A program made the position numbers and the translations under genes. The notes below the pieces were generated by a model. It was not told the DNA's origin. It saw only the letters and a list, made by a program, of their open reading frames with translations, and ran no database searches. A stretch of DNA of 64,000 nt from assembly GCA_047495785.1 (NCBI GenBank), contig JBLDXI010000029.1, forward strand, positions 2,356,001 through 2,420,000. The letters run 5' to 3'. Position 1 is the stretch's first letter, and the number at the start of each line of letters is the position of its first letter. Below are positions 34,204 through 48,300 of the stretch, piece after piece. This stretch comes from Lepidodermella squamata (taxonomy: Eukaryota; Gastrotricha).

Positions 34204-37200
34204 TTAAGCTGGACGCATATTTGTGGGCGGAGGGAGTTGATTAGAGGCGATCAAATCCTGTGAAAAAAATGTGTTAAAATTACATGAAAAATCTAAAAAA
34301 GTCCTTCTTACCTTGATCAAAGGCGTTGCTTGGGAGTTGACCAGCTCCAGTTGCAAGTCGCTGAAACCCATGCGACCAGACAGACGATATTGCACTGTCC
34401 AGTCTGGGCAATAATGCAGGATGCGCTTCAATCGTCCGGCTTGTTGGGGCGTTAAACCAGGGTTATTCGCCTGAGCTTGTTGCGTATTATACCGCTCCGC
34501 CAAATTCACAATTTCCTAACAAAATAGACAGTTATCAGTTATTCCGATAATAAATCATTATCAAGCTTGATTTTGCTGAATAATCTCAGAATTTGACCAA
34601 TTTTCCTCAATTAATTTTCTAATTTTCTCAAGTTTACCCAAGTATCAAGTATGTTAGTCCAACTCAAAAACAATTGAATCCAGTACTTCATTTAAGAATT
34701 TGATTAAGAAAAAATCCCGCGATTTCTGAAGTCAATGCCGTAAATCGACATGAGTTCTAGAATTCGAAATGACCAATCAGCGCCACGGGTAACTTCGCCG
34801 AATCCATTCAAAGCCGAGCCTGTTGATCTTACTCAGCTTATTCAAGCTGCGCCTCGACTAGCCTCGACCCCAGCAACCCCAACAACCTAAGCCGATTATT
34901 TAATTCTGCGGCTCGCAGAATTTTCGGCGTTTCCATCGTGGGTAGCCACTTTTATTTTTCGCAAGCTCTTTCGCAAGAAGAATTCTTATTCTGGGTCTCT
35001 GGGACGAGTACAACGAGCCAGGTAGTTTGGCGAGGAAAGGCAATCAGGCGATGAATGGCCTAGTACCACTCCTACCAGTTCATCAGATCGGCACTGCTTA
35101 CCAACAAATAAAGCTTTCATGCCGATTTACAAAATATTTTTGTCTATTTTAAATCCATTGGTACGTACACGGTCAGCCCTACCGAATTTCGTCGAGGGCT
35201 GGAATAGTTGGATAAATCGTACAGCTCGTGTCGTCCACCTTAACATTTGGTAGTTTTAAACTATCCGGCAATCCCCCGGGATGCCAAGTCTCAAATCTTT
35301 GGCTATGGAGATCAGATGCGGTTTGGCGCGTTTGGAAATTCTGCCTGCCAAGCAGTCGCCAATGCCGTAAAAGACAATTGGTACGAAATTTCCAACAGCG
35401 TCCTCTCACCGCAAAGCCGGAATACCGATTGGGGAATATTGTGTACCAATTGTCGGTTACTGCCGCAACGGTGGCAAAGGCTATCGAAGATATTCCCGTT
35501 GTTGCTGAGTCACCTGTTCGCAAAATTCAGCTATTTTGCAGACAAAAATCTACGCTGAAGGCCCGGATGTCGATGCGGAGACGCTCGGCAGTTATGCTCG
35601 GAAAGCCCGCAATTTTGCACGGAACTTTTCATTATAAATAAAATTTGATTCTCAATTTATATAAACATAGACTTTGCCCCGAAATTTCTACAAAATTGAG
35701 CAAGTAATCCGAAATATCCACAGAAAAAACCCGAAAAAACTCCTAAATATAGTGTGCGCGTCAGGCCCATTCAAAAATTAATGAAAAATTTTACTTTTTC
35801 CATTTTTTTCAATTTTTCACAAGTTTTCAAATACCCTATCGAAGCGCCTTACCTCGAAAAATCGATCAGTCAGCGGGTAGAAGGCCATCAAATCGTGAAA
35901 ATAACGCGAATTTTTCGACTGCATAACCACCTGCCGAAACACAGCCTCAGCCCAATAGTCCACCTTATACGCCTCCGCAATAATCAACGACTCGAACGCA
36001 ACAGACTGCTGAATAATCATATCCCTGATGTGATCCGGGTTCGTCCGGCCGATGATCACCAACGAACTCGGCTGGCGTTGAGACGTCGATAGAGTTTGCC
36101 CATCACCCTGTTGTTGCTGTTGCTGCTGGGCCGCAGCGGCCGCGGCTGCTGTAGAAACAGTGCCTTCGGACAAAAATCGTAATTGCAACGCCAGTAATCT
36201 AGCCTGCCTAATGCAAGAATCGGCCTGATTCGGACACTCAGCCCTGGCAAAACCCTTCGCGGCATCGACCAATTTTTGAGCCAAAAGCGGCAGAGAACTA
36301 CTCGCCTCGGTCGCCCAGGAATTTAGATCAGTCGTATGGGCTAATCTACCCAAATCAGCGACCTGTGACGTCGCGGAGTCATGCAACAACTGGGCGACCT
36401 CTCGCTCCATGCCGTATTGAAGGCAAACGTGGCGGTACAAATCAGGCTGGCCGCTGGTTTGGCCAGACAGCGGCCTTAAAAACTCGAGTAGACTCGTTCG
36501 AAATTGCGCCTCGCAATCAGGCCGTGGTCGCAACTGAAAAACTAGCGGTAACTTCCCGTTTCGGTACAAAATATCGAGAATATACGACATTTCACCGTAA
36601 CGACCAATGTTATGCAGCATTTTGACCAGTAGTTGTAAATGCGAGTCTGAGGTACTGTTCTCGAGCTCTCGGCTCAAAGTTCGAGCTAGATGAAGAGCCG
36701 ACGCGATTCCTTCGACGTTATTAGTCAACGCAAACGCGTTATGGGCATGGACTAGGATATCAACAGCGGCTGATAATTCGTGAAAACCACGGCCGGGTCC
36801 GTTCAGAAGTTGCTGAACCCCCTGGACCAGCTGATTGCCGAGAATCGTTTGATCTGGGCAGAGCTGGAATAACCGATTTGCCATATCGTCCAACCCGACC
36901 GGTCGATCGATGGCCGCGGTTGATACAGCGTCGAAATCTGTGGTCCAATAACGTAGCACGTGTTGGCAGACTAGAACTGCGTAGTCTTCCGGGGCTAGTA
37001 AATCGCCGGATTTCGCCAATTTTCCAATCAAATCCAGCGCGTTGAAGGTAGCTTTTCTCAGCAGCAACTCGCATAGGGTCAAAGCTGGTAGGGTTTCGGC
37101 CTGGGCGTAAGGTATCGAGCATTCGACGGAAATTGAGTAGTAGAGCCGTAGACGGTCGATATGGGCTCGCATTGTTTGGCTTTCAGCAGCCATTCGTTCC

Positions 37201-40200
37201 ATGGCTTGAGCCACTGTGGCGCAGGCCGAGTAGGGCGGGGGTAGTTCGGATACGCCCATTCGGCCCCAAACCAAATCGGTGCACAGTTTGACGATCAGCA
37301 AGTCTAAAGAACAAAACAAATAGGTTTTTAGAATATTCTACTAATTCAGTTACAATGCCAATTTCCAATTTTGTAATTTACCGATGAAGAAATAATTCAA
37401 AGAATAAATAATAATTTCCGTCAGGCTTGGAATTGATCCTAGCTTTTGCCTGATAAATTAGTCTATCAGAATTCATATTGTCAAGTTTCAATAATTCCTA
37501 CAGCATGTTCATTTATCTATAGGAATTGAAATTGAATCGCGTCGAATAGCATTAGCATTATAAGAACTACGAATATTCTCGCATGTCTTTGCTGTTGTTC
37601 ACATCAGAACGTGAAGGCCTAACCAAAAAGTCCCCCAGCTTAGGGTGGAATTGTGGCTGACGGCTGACCCGACTAATTTTGACTAATATTTATGTACATT
37701 TGTTATATATTTTATGTATATATCGATTTTCTGATTTGTTACTCTGATTCTTGTTTTCTTCAATTTTCCGGGATAACCCTTTGGCACCGTTCGGTCAGCA
37801 CGCTCCCTTTTTCTCTTCTTAGAAAGCGCTAGGAGAGAACAAGACTGGGTCGAAACAAAAATGGCGTCAATGGCTGGCAGGGCGGAAATTTTTGTCGCCC
37901 GAAATGCTCAATACGAGTGTTCAAATCGAGCATTCATTTTTCATTCATTCGGAATCATTTTCAACGGCTGCATCTATTCTACCTTCATCATCATCGCGGC
38001 ATACGTCTTCGTAGCATTCATGGAAAGCCGTGGATTCTTAGACTCAAGGGGAATCGACGGGCGTAGAACGGAACGATTTTTCAGGCTGGCTATAGAAACT
38101 ATTTCTTATATTTAACCTCCTTCCTCACGGGAGCTTCGGGGCTTTTAATAGGCAACGGCTCAGCTTTGTAGCTTTGCAACACAGTGGCTGGGACGAAAAC
38201 TGGCGCAGCTGGGGTCAGAAAATCCGGTCGGCTTTTCACGAGTTGGCACAAGTCAACCTTTTTGTTATCCGAATTTGTGTATTGAATTGTAGCGAAGACG
38301 CCAGATTTAGCGGCCGAAATGACTTTGACATCGACCGATGCGTCGAAAATGCCCTCTCGCTCCAACGTTTCCGCCGTTTCTGGGAATCCAAGTTTTATGT
38401 CCTGCGCCGCCGTAATAGGCCGTTAGCAGTTGTTCCGATTAGCAGATTGAACTTCGGGTTCTTCTAAACTTTTAGAGGCTAACGTCAGACGATATTTCAG
38501 TTTCGCTTTCAGGTTTTGATGAGACTATTGCGTCATTTATGCAGTTCAAATTAAAACCGAAATTTATTCCTAGAGAAAACGTTAGATGAAAGCAAGAAGG
38601 TTTGACCGATCACTTCGTTAGCGGGGCGTTGTTAAAGTCATATCGGCAGCAATCCAATCGAACTCAACATCATCACAGCACAGAGTGACTCGGTGGCGAT
38701 TTTCTCTCAAACGTTGGTGAGTTTTTAGCTGATTTTTCAGTAAGACGTCGCGACCCAAGGTGATGACGCATCCGTCAGATCCAAGAAGTAATTAAGCGGA
38801 TCTAGAGGCTTGAACCACTGGTCGTAGTTTTTTCCAACAAAAAACCGTGATAAAAAATTAGAATATTTAAACCATAAGGTTATTATTGATTTTTCCTGTA
38901 AATTTTGAGAATTTTTTCAATTTCTATCTGAAATTTGGCAATCTAATCTCAATATAGTGTGTTTGCCTTGAACGATACAAAGTGAGCCTGTCTCAATGTA
39001 CACTCAATTAGTGTCATTAGTGTCGATTTTGACCTTCGCAATCGTTCGACCAACAGCGCTGTTTTCGGCCGATTTCTTATTTTCAACTTGATATCGACAT
39101 CCCACCGATTTGACCGAAAGTTTTGTTCTAGTTCGTCCGCAACATCGACAATCTCGTCTTTGCGGATCAATTTCACCGCGACTTCGCTGTTTTCATCCCG
39201 CTGTGGCACCAAACTGAGGGTAACATCCCGCTCGTGAACTGCCTCTCGGAACGCCTCGGCGGCTTCTTGCGGCCATTCAGCGCCTACATATGATTGAATG
39301 ATCGATAAGACAGTAGCTTCGAATCCAATCGATACTGCGCAGTCTATCAGTCCAACCATATCGGATTTTTCATTTAGTTCTAACAATCGGCCGATGGGTA
39401 TTCAATAAAAGCCCGGAATTTAGCCTGATGTACATCGTGGAGCCAGATCGATCCAATGCAGCGAAAAGGTCGCTCATGAGCCAGTATAAGGTCAACTCTT
39501 TCAAACGTATCAACTTCCCTGTGTCAGAAGAGCTATTTACGCAGTGGATGAAACAGTCAGAACTTCTGTGTAACGCCCACAAATCTCATCTCCGACACCC
39601 TGTTCCTAATTGTGCAAAGTACTGCTATACCTTTTCAGTGTGTCTTCGATTGCTTTATCGAAATCTGAAGCCTGAAAAATTTGCGGATCTCTTGTTCGCC
39701 GCTAAAATCTCGTCGAACCATAGGGGCCGAGATTTGAAGAAGGAAATTAAGAGGGCCAACAAACACGACTGCGGCTTACAATGGTGCCACCGCCTCACGC
39801 GCTTCAACGTTGTGTCTTTTATTTAGGTTGGCCCCGTCTGGGATGACCAGGGTCGTCCTGGACCCATGCTATCCGCTTCCTACCCCGCCGGATGCGACTA
39901 TGATTGCGATGCAACGGTTGGAACAGGTACGGCAGCAAGCGGTGGGGAATTGCAACCCCGACAACCTCAGCAAGCTCAGCAACTTCAACCCCATTGGGCC
40001 ATTGGGCTCGAAAAAATTATCAAAATCAAAATGTCAATTTTTATCGAGCCAAATTAATTGAGAGAAGTAATGCATTTCGAATTTGACCCAAAGGAATCCT
40101 CTTCGTTCGTACATCTGAACGAAAACGCCCGCGCTGTGCAGTAATGTTGATTTTATTACTATCAAATCAGCTTGCCGACGGGCGATGAAGCCGAAACTGA

Positions 40201-43200
40201 AGGTCATCAATTTTTGCCGAATTTCAATAGGAAAAACAACAGAAAAAAGGAGTACAGTCGCCTCGATGAAACTCGCCACCAGGAAGAGCCGGAAACGGAT
40301 GAAAAAGGGGGGAAACATTTACAAATATGTCATTTTCTGCGGCACCTCCTAAAATAGTATTTTCAGCATTTTCAGCAAATGGCTTGAAGTGGCACGATTC
40401 TGAGATTCCTCGATGTTCTTTGTCAGTATTCTTGAGGACTTTAAATTTTCAAACTACATACCTCTAGGAAACTCCCATCCAACTCAATAGAGGGGGGACC
40501 CCAAAGTGTCGCCGAAAATACTTATCGCTTTAGGTCGACGTAATAGCACTAGCTTGAAATTGTGTTTCAATGATTCAATGATTAATTAATACAATTAAAT
40601 AATTTTCCCAGCCAGCCATAAAATGCAAATTTAGCTTACCAGTTGATTTATTTCCAACCACTTTGTTCAGCAGCAACGCATCGGCCGTGTAGCTGTGTTC
40701 CAGCAAATCGTCGAGCAGCACCCGAAACGCGAGTTGGCCAAGCTCGGACGACGCAAGCGACGGCAGCACCTTATTGCCATTCGACGCACTCGTCGTTTGC
40801 TCCTCCAAATCATACCGACACTGCAACAGGCGATTCGTCGCAGAACTTCGGCTCGAACTCAGCGATGACTCGAAGTACTTCTCAAACAAAATCGCAGCCG
40901 GGGACGGCGGCAATTTCTCGCCAGGATTCGGCAAATCAGGCAGCGAATCGCAGTAGAATTGCAGGAAATTCGAATAGAACGTATAGAAAATATTCGCTTT
41001 CGGTATCCAATTCTCGGCATCGCTGATAATCGCCGACAGCCTCGCGATTTCATACGACACCATCGCTCGTTCAAGGGGGGTTTTACAGCTCTCGTCCAGT
41101 AATGTCTGCAAAAAGCCGAGCAGCATATCATTCGAAACAGCCATAGCCGTGACTGATTGCCGCCGAGCCTCCGTAAAAGTTCTCCAATAATCAATCAATT
41201 TTTCAACAGAAGCCGCCTCGGTTTCAGTCGTCATTCGGCTGTAGCGATGGCGAAATTCTTTAAGGAGAATCTCGCCCAGTGAAATGCCGAGTAATTGCCC
41301 GACTAAACGAGCTCGGATGTATTGACCCCGAGACTGGAGTTCGCCTATCAGGGACCAATTAACGTTATCAACATCGTCGCCTAGCAACTTCGCAATCGGT
41401 TGTTGCTGCAATTTTTCAGTAGAATTATCGTCCGGGGTCGATACCATTTGATTAGCGAGCCCGAGTAGTTGCTTCGGCGATAATCGAAGCGGCCATAGCA
41501 CGACATCAGCAATTCGACATTCGTTGAAAACTTCGAGCAGCTTGATCAGATACATGTTGATCATCTCGGCGAGATACAACAATCGGGCTAGGAATAGCCC
41601 GGCTATTGCTGAAACCGCCTCAACAGGCATTTCCGGGCACATCATTTGCGCGTCGTAGAACTCAACAGCCAGGACGAACTGGTTCAAATCCGAGTGAAAT
41701 TCTTCAATACTTTGCTGGGTAGTCAGCGAAACTGCCGATTTGAACAGCTTAACCAATGGGCAGGACGGTAGTAGAATCGTGAAACCGTCAAGAAGCGTTT
41801 TATACGCCCGTTTAGCGCTTAGATGGTCGATAGCCGTTGCCAGGGTGTTCAAAACAGGGTTCTTCCCGAATGACGGGTTTGAAGTCGCGGGCAAATGATG
41901 CAAAATTTGGTCGTTATTCGGCGAATTCGATGCATTTTCCGGGGTAATATCCGGGTAATAGCACTGAAAATACGCGACGAGACACGCCAGTCGATCAGCC
42001 CGGGGTAGGCAAGCAGCGTAGATCGCGCAAACCGGGTTTTTCGTGCGGTAAACGGCCTCGATGAAATCTTCAAATTCAAACTCGGTCGAGTCGGACTTCG
42101 AATCGCGAACTGCGGCTGAAACTTGAAGGACAACACTCAACAGGTCCTGCTCACGTTGGTAGATGACTGAGGAAGTTTTGTGAAGGCGACGAGCTGGTTG
42201 AGGCGTGCTGCTGTTCGAACTACCTGGTTTCTTCCGGGTTTTCGCGGTTTCTTCATCACTATCCGAACTTTCGCCGGCCTTTTTCTTTTGAACACGTTTT
42301 CTACGGGTCGAGCGTCTTCGCGTTAGATTTGGAGTCGACCTATCCCCAGTTTCTTCAAGCTCCGCGGTTTTTTTGAGTAAAACAGCCGCGACACCTCGAG
42401 CTGTTTTAATGACATGGCTCTTCAAATGCGGGTCGGAAAACCAGGAGGCTAGTTGCAAAATTTCATCGGGATCAACCTGCAACACCTCAGCGTACGTGAA
42501 AAAGCCGATCCAGTTATTGGAAGTCGCTAGGCTGATCAAAAGCCGCGACCAGGCTGGCCTCAAATCCCCGCCCTGTTCGTTACTCAGCCGATCTAGCACG
42601 GTCAGGGTCGAAACAGAAGTGTATAAATCGTAGTTTATCGAGCTTAATTCGGCTAAACAAATCGATTCAAGGTCAGTAATGTAACGCTCCGGCTTCGAAA
42701 ACGCCAATTTGCAAAACGTGACCGGGGAGTAAGGACTCGGGGCCGGCATGGTCGATGGAATCGGGGTGCTAGTCATACTACTGGACATAACACTCGCATC
42801 AGCCAAATTGTTGTTCAAAAGTCGCAAAATACAAATGGCACATTGCAATTTTTCGGGTGAAAAGCCGAGCATTGTCAGTAGCAGAATGCAAGAAGCGACT
42901 ATTGGGGCGTTATCAGCGTTTTCAATCGCTAAATTGAACACTTTTTCCTCGAGACGGGCTCGATTTTTCGACAGCGCTGCTGCGTTGTATTTGCCAGAGG
43001 ACAGTAAATGTTGTAGGACTGCGCGTAACGGCCGGCCGAAACCTAGGTAAGACACGGGTTCAGGACGCCTCAGCCGGGTCGGGGCTGGTCTTTGGTGTTG
43101 AAGCGGCACGGCTGCGATTGAGGCGCGGAGAAAAGCGGGCGGGAATGCGTCTTCCTGCGAAAAAGTCTCGGCCAAACTCTCACCAGCCTCTTCAGTCGCG

Positions 43201-45164
43201 AGATAATTCGCACTCTGAAAGCCGAATAGTTTCGTAACATCGAAAACCATATTCGACCTCAACAACGTGTACAACAACCGAGAATCTTCCAATTTCACAT
43301 CACCCTTGTCGTGGAAAAGAGACGTCAAAAAGCCGGAATAACGAGCTAAATTAGCCGGTTGTTCAATTTCGAAATCAACGACGGGTTTTTGCGTTAGTTG
43401 CCGGATAAAATGACCGTATAGCTGCTCGGTTATATTAAGGTGGCCCTCGGCGAATCGAACGCATTCTTCTACGAAATTTTCGTCGAGAACGCGGCCATTC
43501 CCGTCGTCTCCAATCAAATATTGGCGTGATTTTTCGAAAAATTGCGCCCAAATCGGTTTCTCTGCCAACTGATCGACATATCTCGCAAATTTCAGCGAAT
43601 CATTGTGGCAAAGTGATAGAAAAACGTTGACATAACCGCGTTCACAGCAAATTTTCGCGATTTCCGCCAGCAACCGCTCGTTTTGCGCATCAGTGTAACG
43701 AATTGTTAAATGCTCATTAGTCGGCGATCGAGAGCATGCAACCAGCCGAGCAGCTTCACTAAGACTCAGCGAATCAAACACATTTTCGATTTGACTTTTC
43801 AACTCAGGCGACGACATATCAACAGCTAGCAACGCCTTTTCTCGCACAAAAGCCGGGACTTGCGCGTCAGTCTTCATCAGAAATTCGATTAAGCTGGGTT
43901 GCTGCGTTTTTGCCAATTGTAGAATTTTGTGAAATTCAGCTTTCAATGTCATTAGGTCTATATCATCGCTGGTTGGTATTTCAGACGGGGTCATGGTAGT
44001 CATGCCTTTCAAAGCATGACACGCCGCTTGAATTCGATGCCTTTCAACCGGGCTCAGCTGCTTAATCCAGGCGAAAGGGAACGGAATTGGCTCGCAGGTA
44101 TGTTGGGCCAACTGAAATTTGCCATCACTAGTTTGCTTGCGATGATAATATTTTAGAACAGGATCAAGACTTGCCGGTGAAAATTGGCCATTTTGCTCGG
44201 AAAAGATGTCAACCATACCCTTCAAAACACACGGGCAGCTGTTGAAACAACTCGACAATGTCGCGAAAACGGCAACAGCATCAACTGGGGGTAGATGACC
44301 TATTTCGCCGAGCAGGCAAATCGCATTTTCCGAAATGTGCCAATCGTATGTTTGATCAGCTATTGACGAAAAGTCCGAAACTGGGTCTCGACCAGCGTTG
44401 GTCAAAACTTCTGCGGCGGCTAGTGATTTTCCGTGGCGGAGTAGCTCGCACGACGACGGGAGGACACTACTTTCATATAACGAGCTGATATTAGCTGATT
44501 TCAGCGAAAATTCATGCTCAACAGGTTTTGACAACGAATTAGCCACAGCTGATTGAAAAAGCGGTAATTGATTAGAATTTAGCGCCGAGACAACTAGGAC
44601 TGGTTGAATCGGGTTAGAACCAGCATGGTCGACCTGTTCCTCCCAATCCTCGTACTGGCGGGGTAGGATTTTTTCAGCCTCGCGATTTTTCAGCTGTTTC
44701 AAATGGTCCTTCTTATGCAACTGGTCTCTCATAGCTGATAGAAACATAGCAAATCGGTTCAAAGGCTGGCATAGCTCGGCTTTAGCTGATTCGCTGGTTT
44801 GGGCGGATTGATGGCGAAATAATTGGCTGATCATTTCCTCACAAAACGGTATAGCCACCCCGTAGAAACTGGTAGTGGCATCAGGAATTCGATCGCCATC
44901 ATCATCTTCGTCCGATTTTTCGCTACTTTCAACAGTTTCCAGTGCACTGAAAGAGGCGGCCAAGTATTTTCCCAATAAATCATCATCAGCCCGAGTTATA
45001 GCTTGAGCAGCACCTTGAAATATATTTTTCTCAGAAATGTTCTTCCTTAAATATTTTTTCGTAAAAATACCATTGGTCAACTGAGCTAGCACGAAAGACG
45101 TCACATATTGCTGATTCAAGCCAACGGAACATCGCAAAATCTCTAAAAGCGCATCCGTGTCCAT
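34204..45164 (-). CDS. SPG11: spatacsin, 2077 aa
   Basis: Exons (minus): 45164-40640, 37303-35853, 34515-34312 and 34257-34204, summing to 2078 codons in phase. Spatacsin acts with spastizin and AP-5 in lysosome reformation and membrane traffic. The C-terminal Spatacsin_C region is well kept: IGRYGEMSYILDILYRNGK, CIRQARLLALQLRFL, SLIIAEAYKVDYWAEAVFRQ, then FFE/EIVNLAERY and RLKRILHYCPDW. The 1508-codon first exon is divergent helical sequence with a Lys/Arg patch (RRRSTRRKRVQKKK). The C-terminal part has an Ala/Gln tract (about 36105-36150) not typical of the family. TTTTTTTAG lies one base before the ATG, 143 nt after the DHX8 stop, pointing to a downstream operon position. The join ST/DLLIVKLC skips a 3.3-kb intron. 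Confidence 0.9.
34516..35852 (-). other. spatacsin intron 2 with decayed coding-like inverted repeat
   Basis: About 35350-35480 holds two inverted arms that each encode a (V)xDNWY peptide on opposite strands (around GACAATTGGTAC). Further on the plus strand (about 35530-35637) a frame reads GPDVDAETLGSYARKA up to a TAA. Frames are broken. The family was not recognised. Confidence 0.4.
37304..40639 (-). other. spatacsin intron 1, 3.3 kb
   Basis: Phase 1 on both sides. It contains Tudor-domain remains on the minus strand (about 38099-39520). The rest (37304-38098, 39521-40639) holds ORFs on both strands without recognised families. Confidence 0.6.
38099..39520 (-). pseudogene. Tudor-domain gene remains in spatacsin intron 1
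   Basis: The minus strand carries pieces typical of extended Tudor domains: an entry part (RPFRCIGSIWLHDVHQAKF then RAFIEYPSAD, about 39518-39420), then in another frame LLELNEKSDMVGLIDCAVSI and the closing part AEWPQEAAEAFREAVHERDV...VADEL (39400-38949), and a second closing part (LGFPETAETLEREG then VDVKVISAAKSGVFA, 38415-38099, ending in TAA). Between them coding-like peptides such as VTLCCDDVEFDWIAADM (about 38690-38630) appear. Frames change without good splice sites at 39410, so decay is likely, though a short-exon gene or sequence errors cannot be excluded. Tudor proteins bind methyl-arginine, for example in the piRNA pathway. Confidence 0.45.
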
Positions 45165-45307
45165 TCTAAAAAAATTCAAAAACAATTAAGGAGGGTATTT
45201 TATATTCGCATTTTTATTTTTATTAAACGAGTTCAAATAAAAATTAGCGGCAAATGATGATGAACTTGGTTAGATTGAGCGATGAACACAACAACGGTAA
45301 CAATATT
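45165..45307 (-). promoter_or_regulatory. intercistronic region DHX8-spatacsin
   Basis: 143 nt on the minus strand. A T-rich stretch leads to AATAAA near 45220 and then TTTTTTTAG ending at 45166, one base before the spatacsin ATG. This is the layout expected for 3' end formation followed by spliced-leader addition. Confidence 0.6.
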
Positions 45308-48300
45308 TCAGAAGGTGACCTTCGTGCGGAATTTCTTGCCAATAACGCGGGATAGACGCCACGAATTCGGCTCTTCGTACTTGTTGACGAGCGGCTCGAT
45401 TTTCTGGCCCTTTTTCTGCTTCGACAACTTCGTAGAATCGCCATGTTTAAAGAACTTCGGCGCAAATTCGACCAGCCAATGCGGATCGATGGCCGTGCAT
45501 TCACGCATATACTCCTTCGAAGTCATAACCAGCTCGTGGTAGACAACCCAGTCAGGTTGGTGTTGATAAAGCGCTGAAGACGGGTGGATATAGACCAGCT
45601 GAGCGTCGACTAAGGTTCGATACCCTTCTTGCGGGTCTTTTTTAGCCGCGTGACGGAAAAACCCAGATAAAATTGCTTTTTGAGCCCGGGCAGTCGCTTT
45701 CCCACAGCTAACCACGTCCAATTTGTGCCTGTCCATTATACCCAACATTTGCTTACGAATATCTTGAGCTCGCCGCAAAGTTCGAGCCTGGACAAAGTTC
45801 TCGAAACACCACGGATTTGAAAATTTATTATTTTTCCAGGCGTTGTAGACCGCAAGAAGGGTTAAATGATCCCCCTCAGACTGGTGAAACTTCGCCTTTC
45901 GCTGATCGGCAAGTTCAGCTTTTTCTTTAGGCCGGTAGAAAATGTTTTGAACCGACAGCAGCGAGACAATTGTCAAAATTTCGTCCGAACAGCCGAGTTG
46001 AACCGACATAATGAGCATTTTCGATAACATAGGTTCCAGCGGAAATTCAGCCATTCTTCGACCTAACCGGGTTAGAAGGCCTTCATCGTCCAGGGCAGAT
46101 AACGCGTGAAGTTGCTCCATCGCAGCGACAAGGGTTTGCACCTGGGGTGCGTCCATGAAGTCAAACGATAGCAAATCGTTGATACCAAGCGCTTTTAGCG
46201 ACAGAACAGTACCCGCTAAATTGGTACGTTGAATTTCGGGAACGGCTGATGGTAACATCTCATCACGATACGCGCGTTCTGTGTAGAGACGGTAGCATTT
46301 ACCAGGTCCGGTTCGACCGGCTCGACCCGCTCGCTGTTTCGCCTGGGCTTGAGAAATCGGAGTAACGACGAGTTGATCCATACCTGATTTCGGGTTATAG
46401 ACTTTTTGTTTGACAAAACCCGGGTCGACCACGTAGTAAATTCCATCGATGGTCAGACTGGTTTCGGCAATGTTAGTCGCAATGATAACTTTACGACTGC
46501 CAGGCGGTGCCGGGTCGAAAATTCGAGATTGCATTTCTGAGGGCAGAGCACCGTAAATTGGTAGAATAATAAGTTCAGGCACGTCGGTTCCAAGGGCTTT
46601 CATTCGATCGAACAAAATTTCACAGGCGGTGTCGATTTCTTCTTGACCAGTTAGAAAGACGAGAATATCACCAGGCGGTTCGGTCAGATGAATCTGCATA
46701 ACTGTAATCAGCGATGCGTCCAAATAATCGGTTTCGGGCTCCTTTGTATACAGGATTTCGACAGGGAATGATCGTCCTAAATAAATTAGAAATTATTAAA
46801 TAAAAATAATTTAAATATAAAATATAAAAAAAATTGAAAAATCCTCCTTAATATTTCTCTCAATTTTTCTTACCTGGAATAGTGAAAATCGGACTTCCGA
46901 AGAAGTAAGTACTGAATTTAACGGCATCAAGAGTCGCAGAAGTGATAATCAGCTTCAAATCCGGCCTCCGCTTAATCGTAGCTTTCATCAGACCAAATAA
47001 CACGTCAGTATGAATAGTTCGCTCGTGAGCCTCGTCCAAAATGATGAAAGAGTACGCCTTCAAATCTGGATCGACCAGGCACTCTCGCAGTAACATACCG
47101 TCAGTCATGTACTTGATGACAGTATCAGCTGATGTGCAGTCCTCGAAACGAATGGTATACCCGACTTCTTGGCCTAATCGGCATCCGAATTCTTCAGCGA
47201 CTCGTTTAGCGACTGACATCGCAGCGACACGACGAGGCTGGGTGCAGCCGATTTTACCCTTGGCGGTATAGCCAGCCTCAGCCAAATATTGCGTGGTTTG
47301 CGTTGTTTTACCACTGCCGGTCTCTCCAATTACAATCAAAATTTGGTTATCATTCACAGCTTTTATCAACTCGTCCTTCAGTTTTGCGATTGGAAGGCCC
47401 TGTCGCTGCTCCAAAATCGATCGCTTCTCCTTTTTGAACAAATTAGCTCGACTACCGGAGGCCATGTACTTTTTCCATTCTGGTACGTCGAGTAGCCCAC
47501 CGGATTTACCGACGGTTAAAGGTCTGTCCTGAGCCCCCATTCCTAGGGTGGGATCAGCGCCTCCTGAAGAAAATGGGTCTGTAAAGGTTTTCCCCATAGG
47601 AGCTGGGGCGGCAGGGAGCGCGGATTTCTGAGACTCCTGTTCCTTCATAATTCGCTCCTGTTGCTTAATCTCACGGCGTTCTTTCTGCAAAGCCGCTTGC
47701 ATCATTGAAGACTGGGCCAAGGAACCGTCGGGATTTTTCACAATTTTCACAGGCTCCAGGTCGAGAAGTGACTGACGGCCGTAGCCGCGGAGAAAAGCCG
47801 GTTCTTCCTCGACCAGTTCGATTTCAACGTCTTCATCCGATTCTTCAGCCTCCTTGAAAATAGCGCCTGTCTCATCGTCGAAATCAGGAAGTTCGTTCAT
47901 AGATATACCACCGCCGGCTAACATTTGCTTCAATTCAAAACGCTCGGGGCTGGATAAGCGTTTACAGCGACCTCGTTCCATGTCGCTAGAGGCGATATTA
48001 GTCGAGCCGGTAACAATGTCAAGCCGAGACACGCCTGATCTACCGCCTTCACCCGATTCTCCGGGTCTTTCCGGATTTCGACCAGTTGCTTCGGATTCGG
48101 TGAGACCGCCTAGACCAGCGCGAAGTCGTTCGGTCCTTTCCGGGTTTTCGTCTTTACCGGTTTCTTGATTCACGTCTTTCATCGATAGACCCGTCCGATT
48201 TCCGGTAAATGACAGACATTTTACGAACACTTTTTGACCTCGTTTCACGAAATCTCCGACATTATTAACTCGACCCTCGCGCCGTAGTTCGGAAATGTGG

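Noticed and set aside
42373-44488. Plus-strand ORFs inside the spatacsin and DHX8 exons
   Set aside because: They are shadows of the long minus-strand coding exons.
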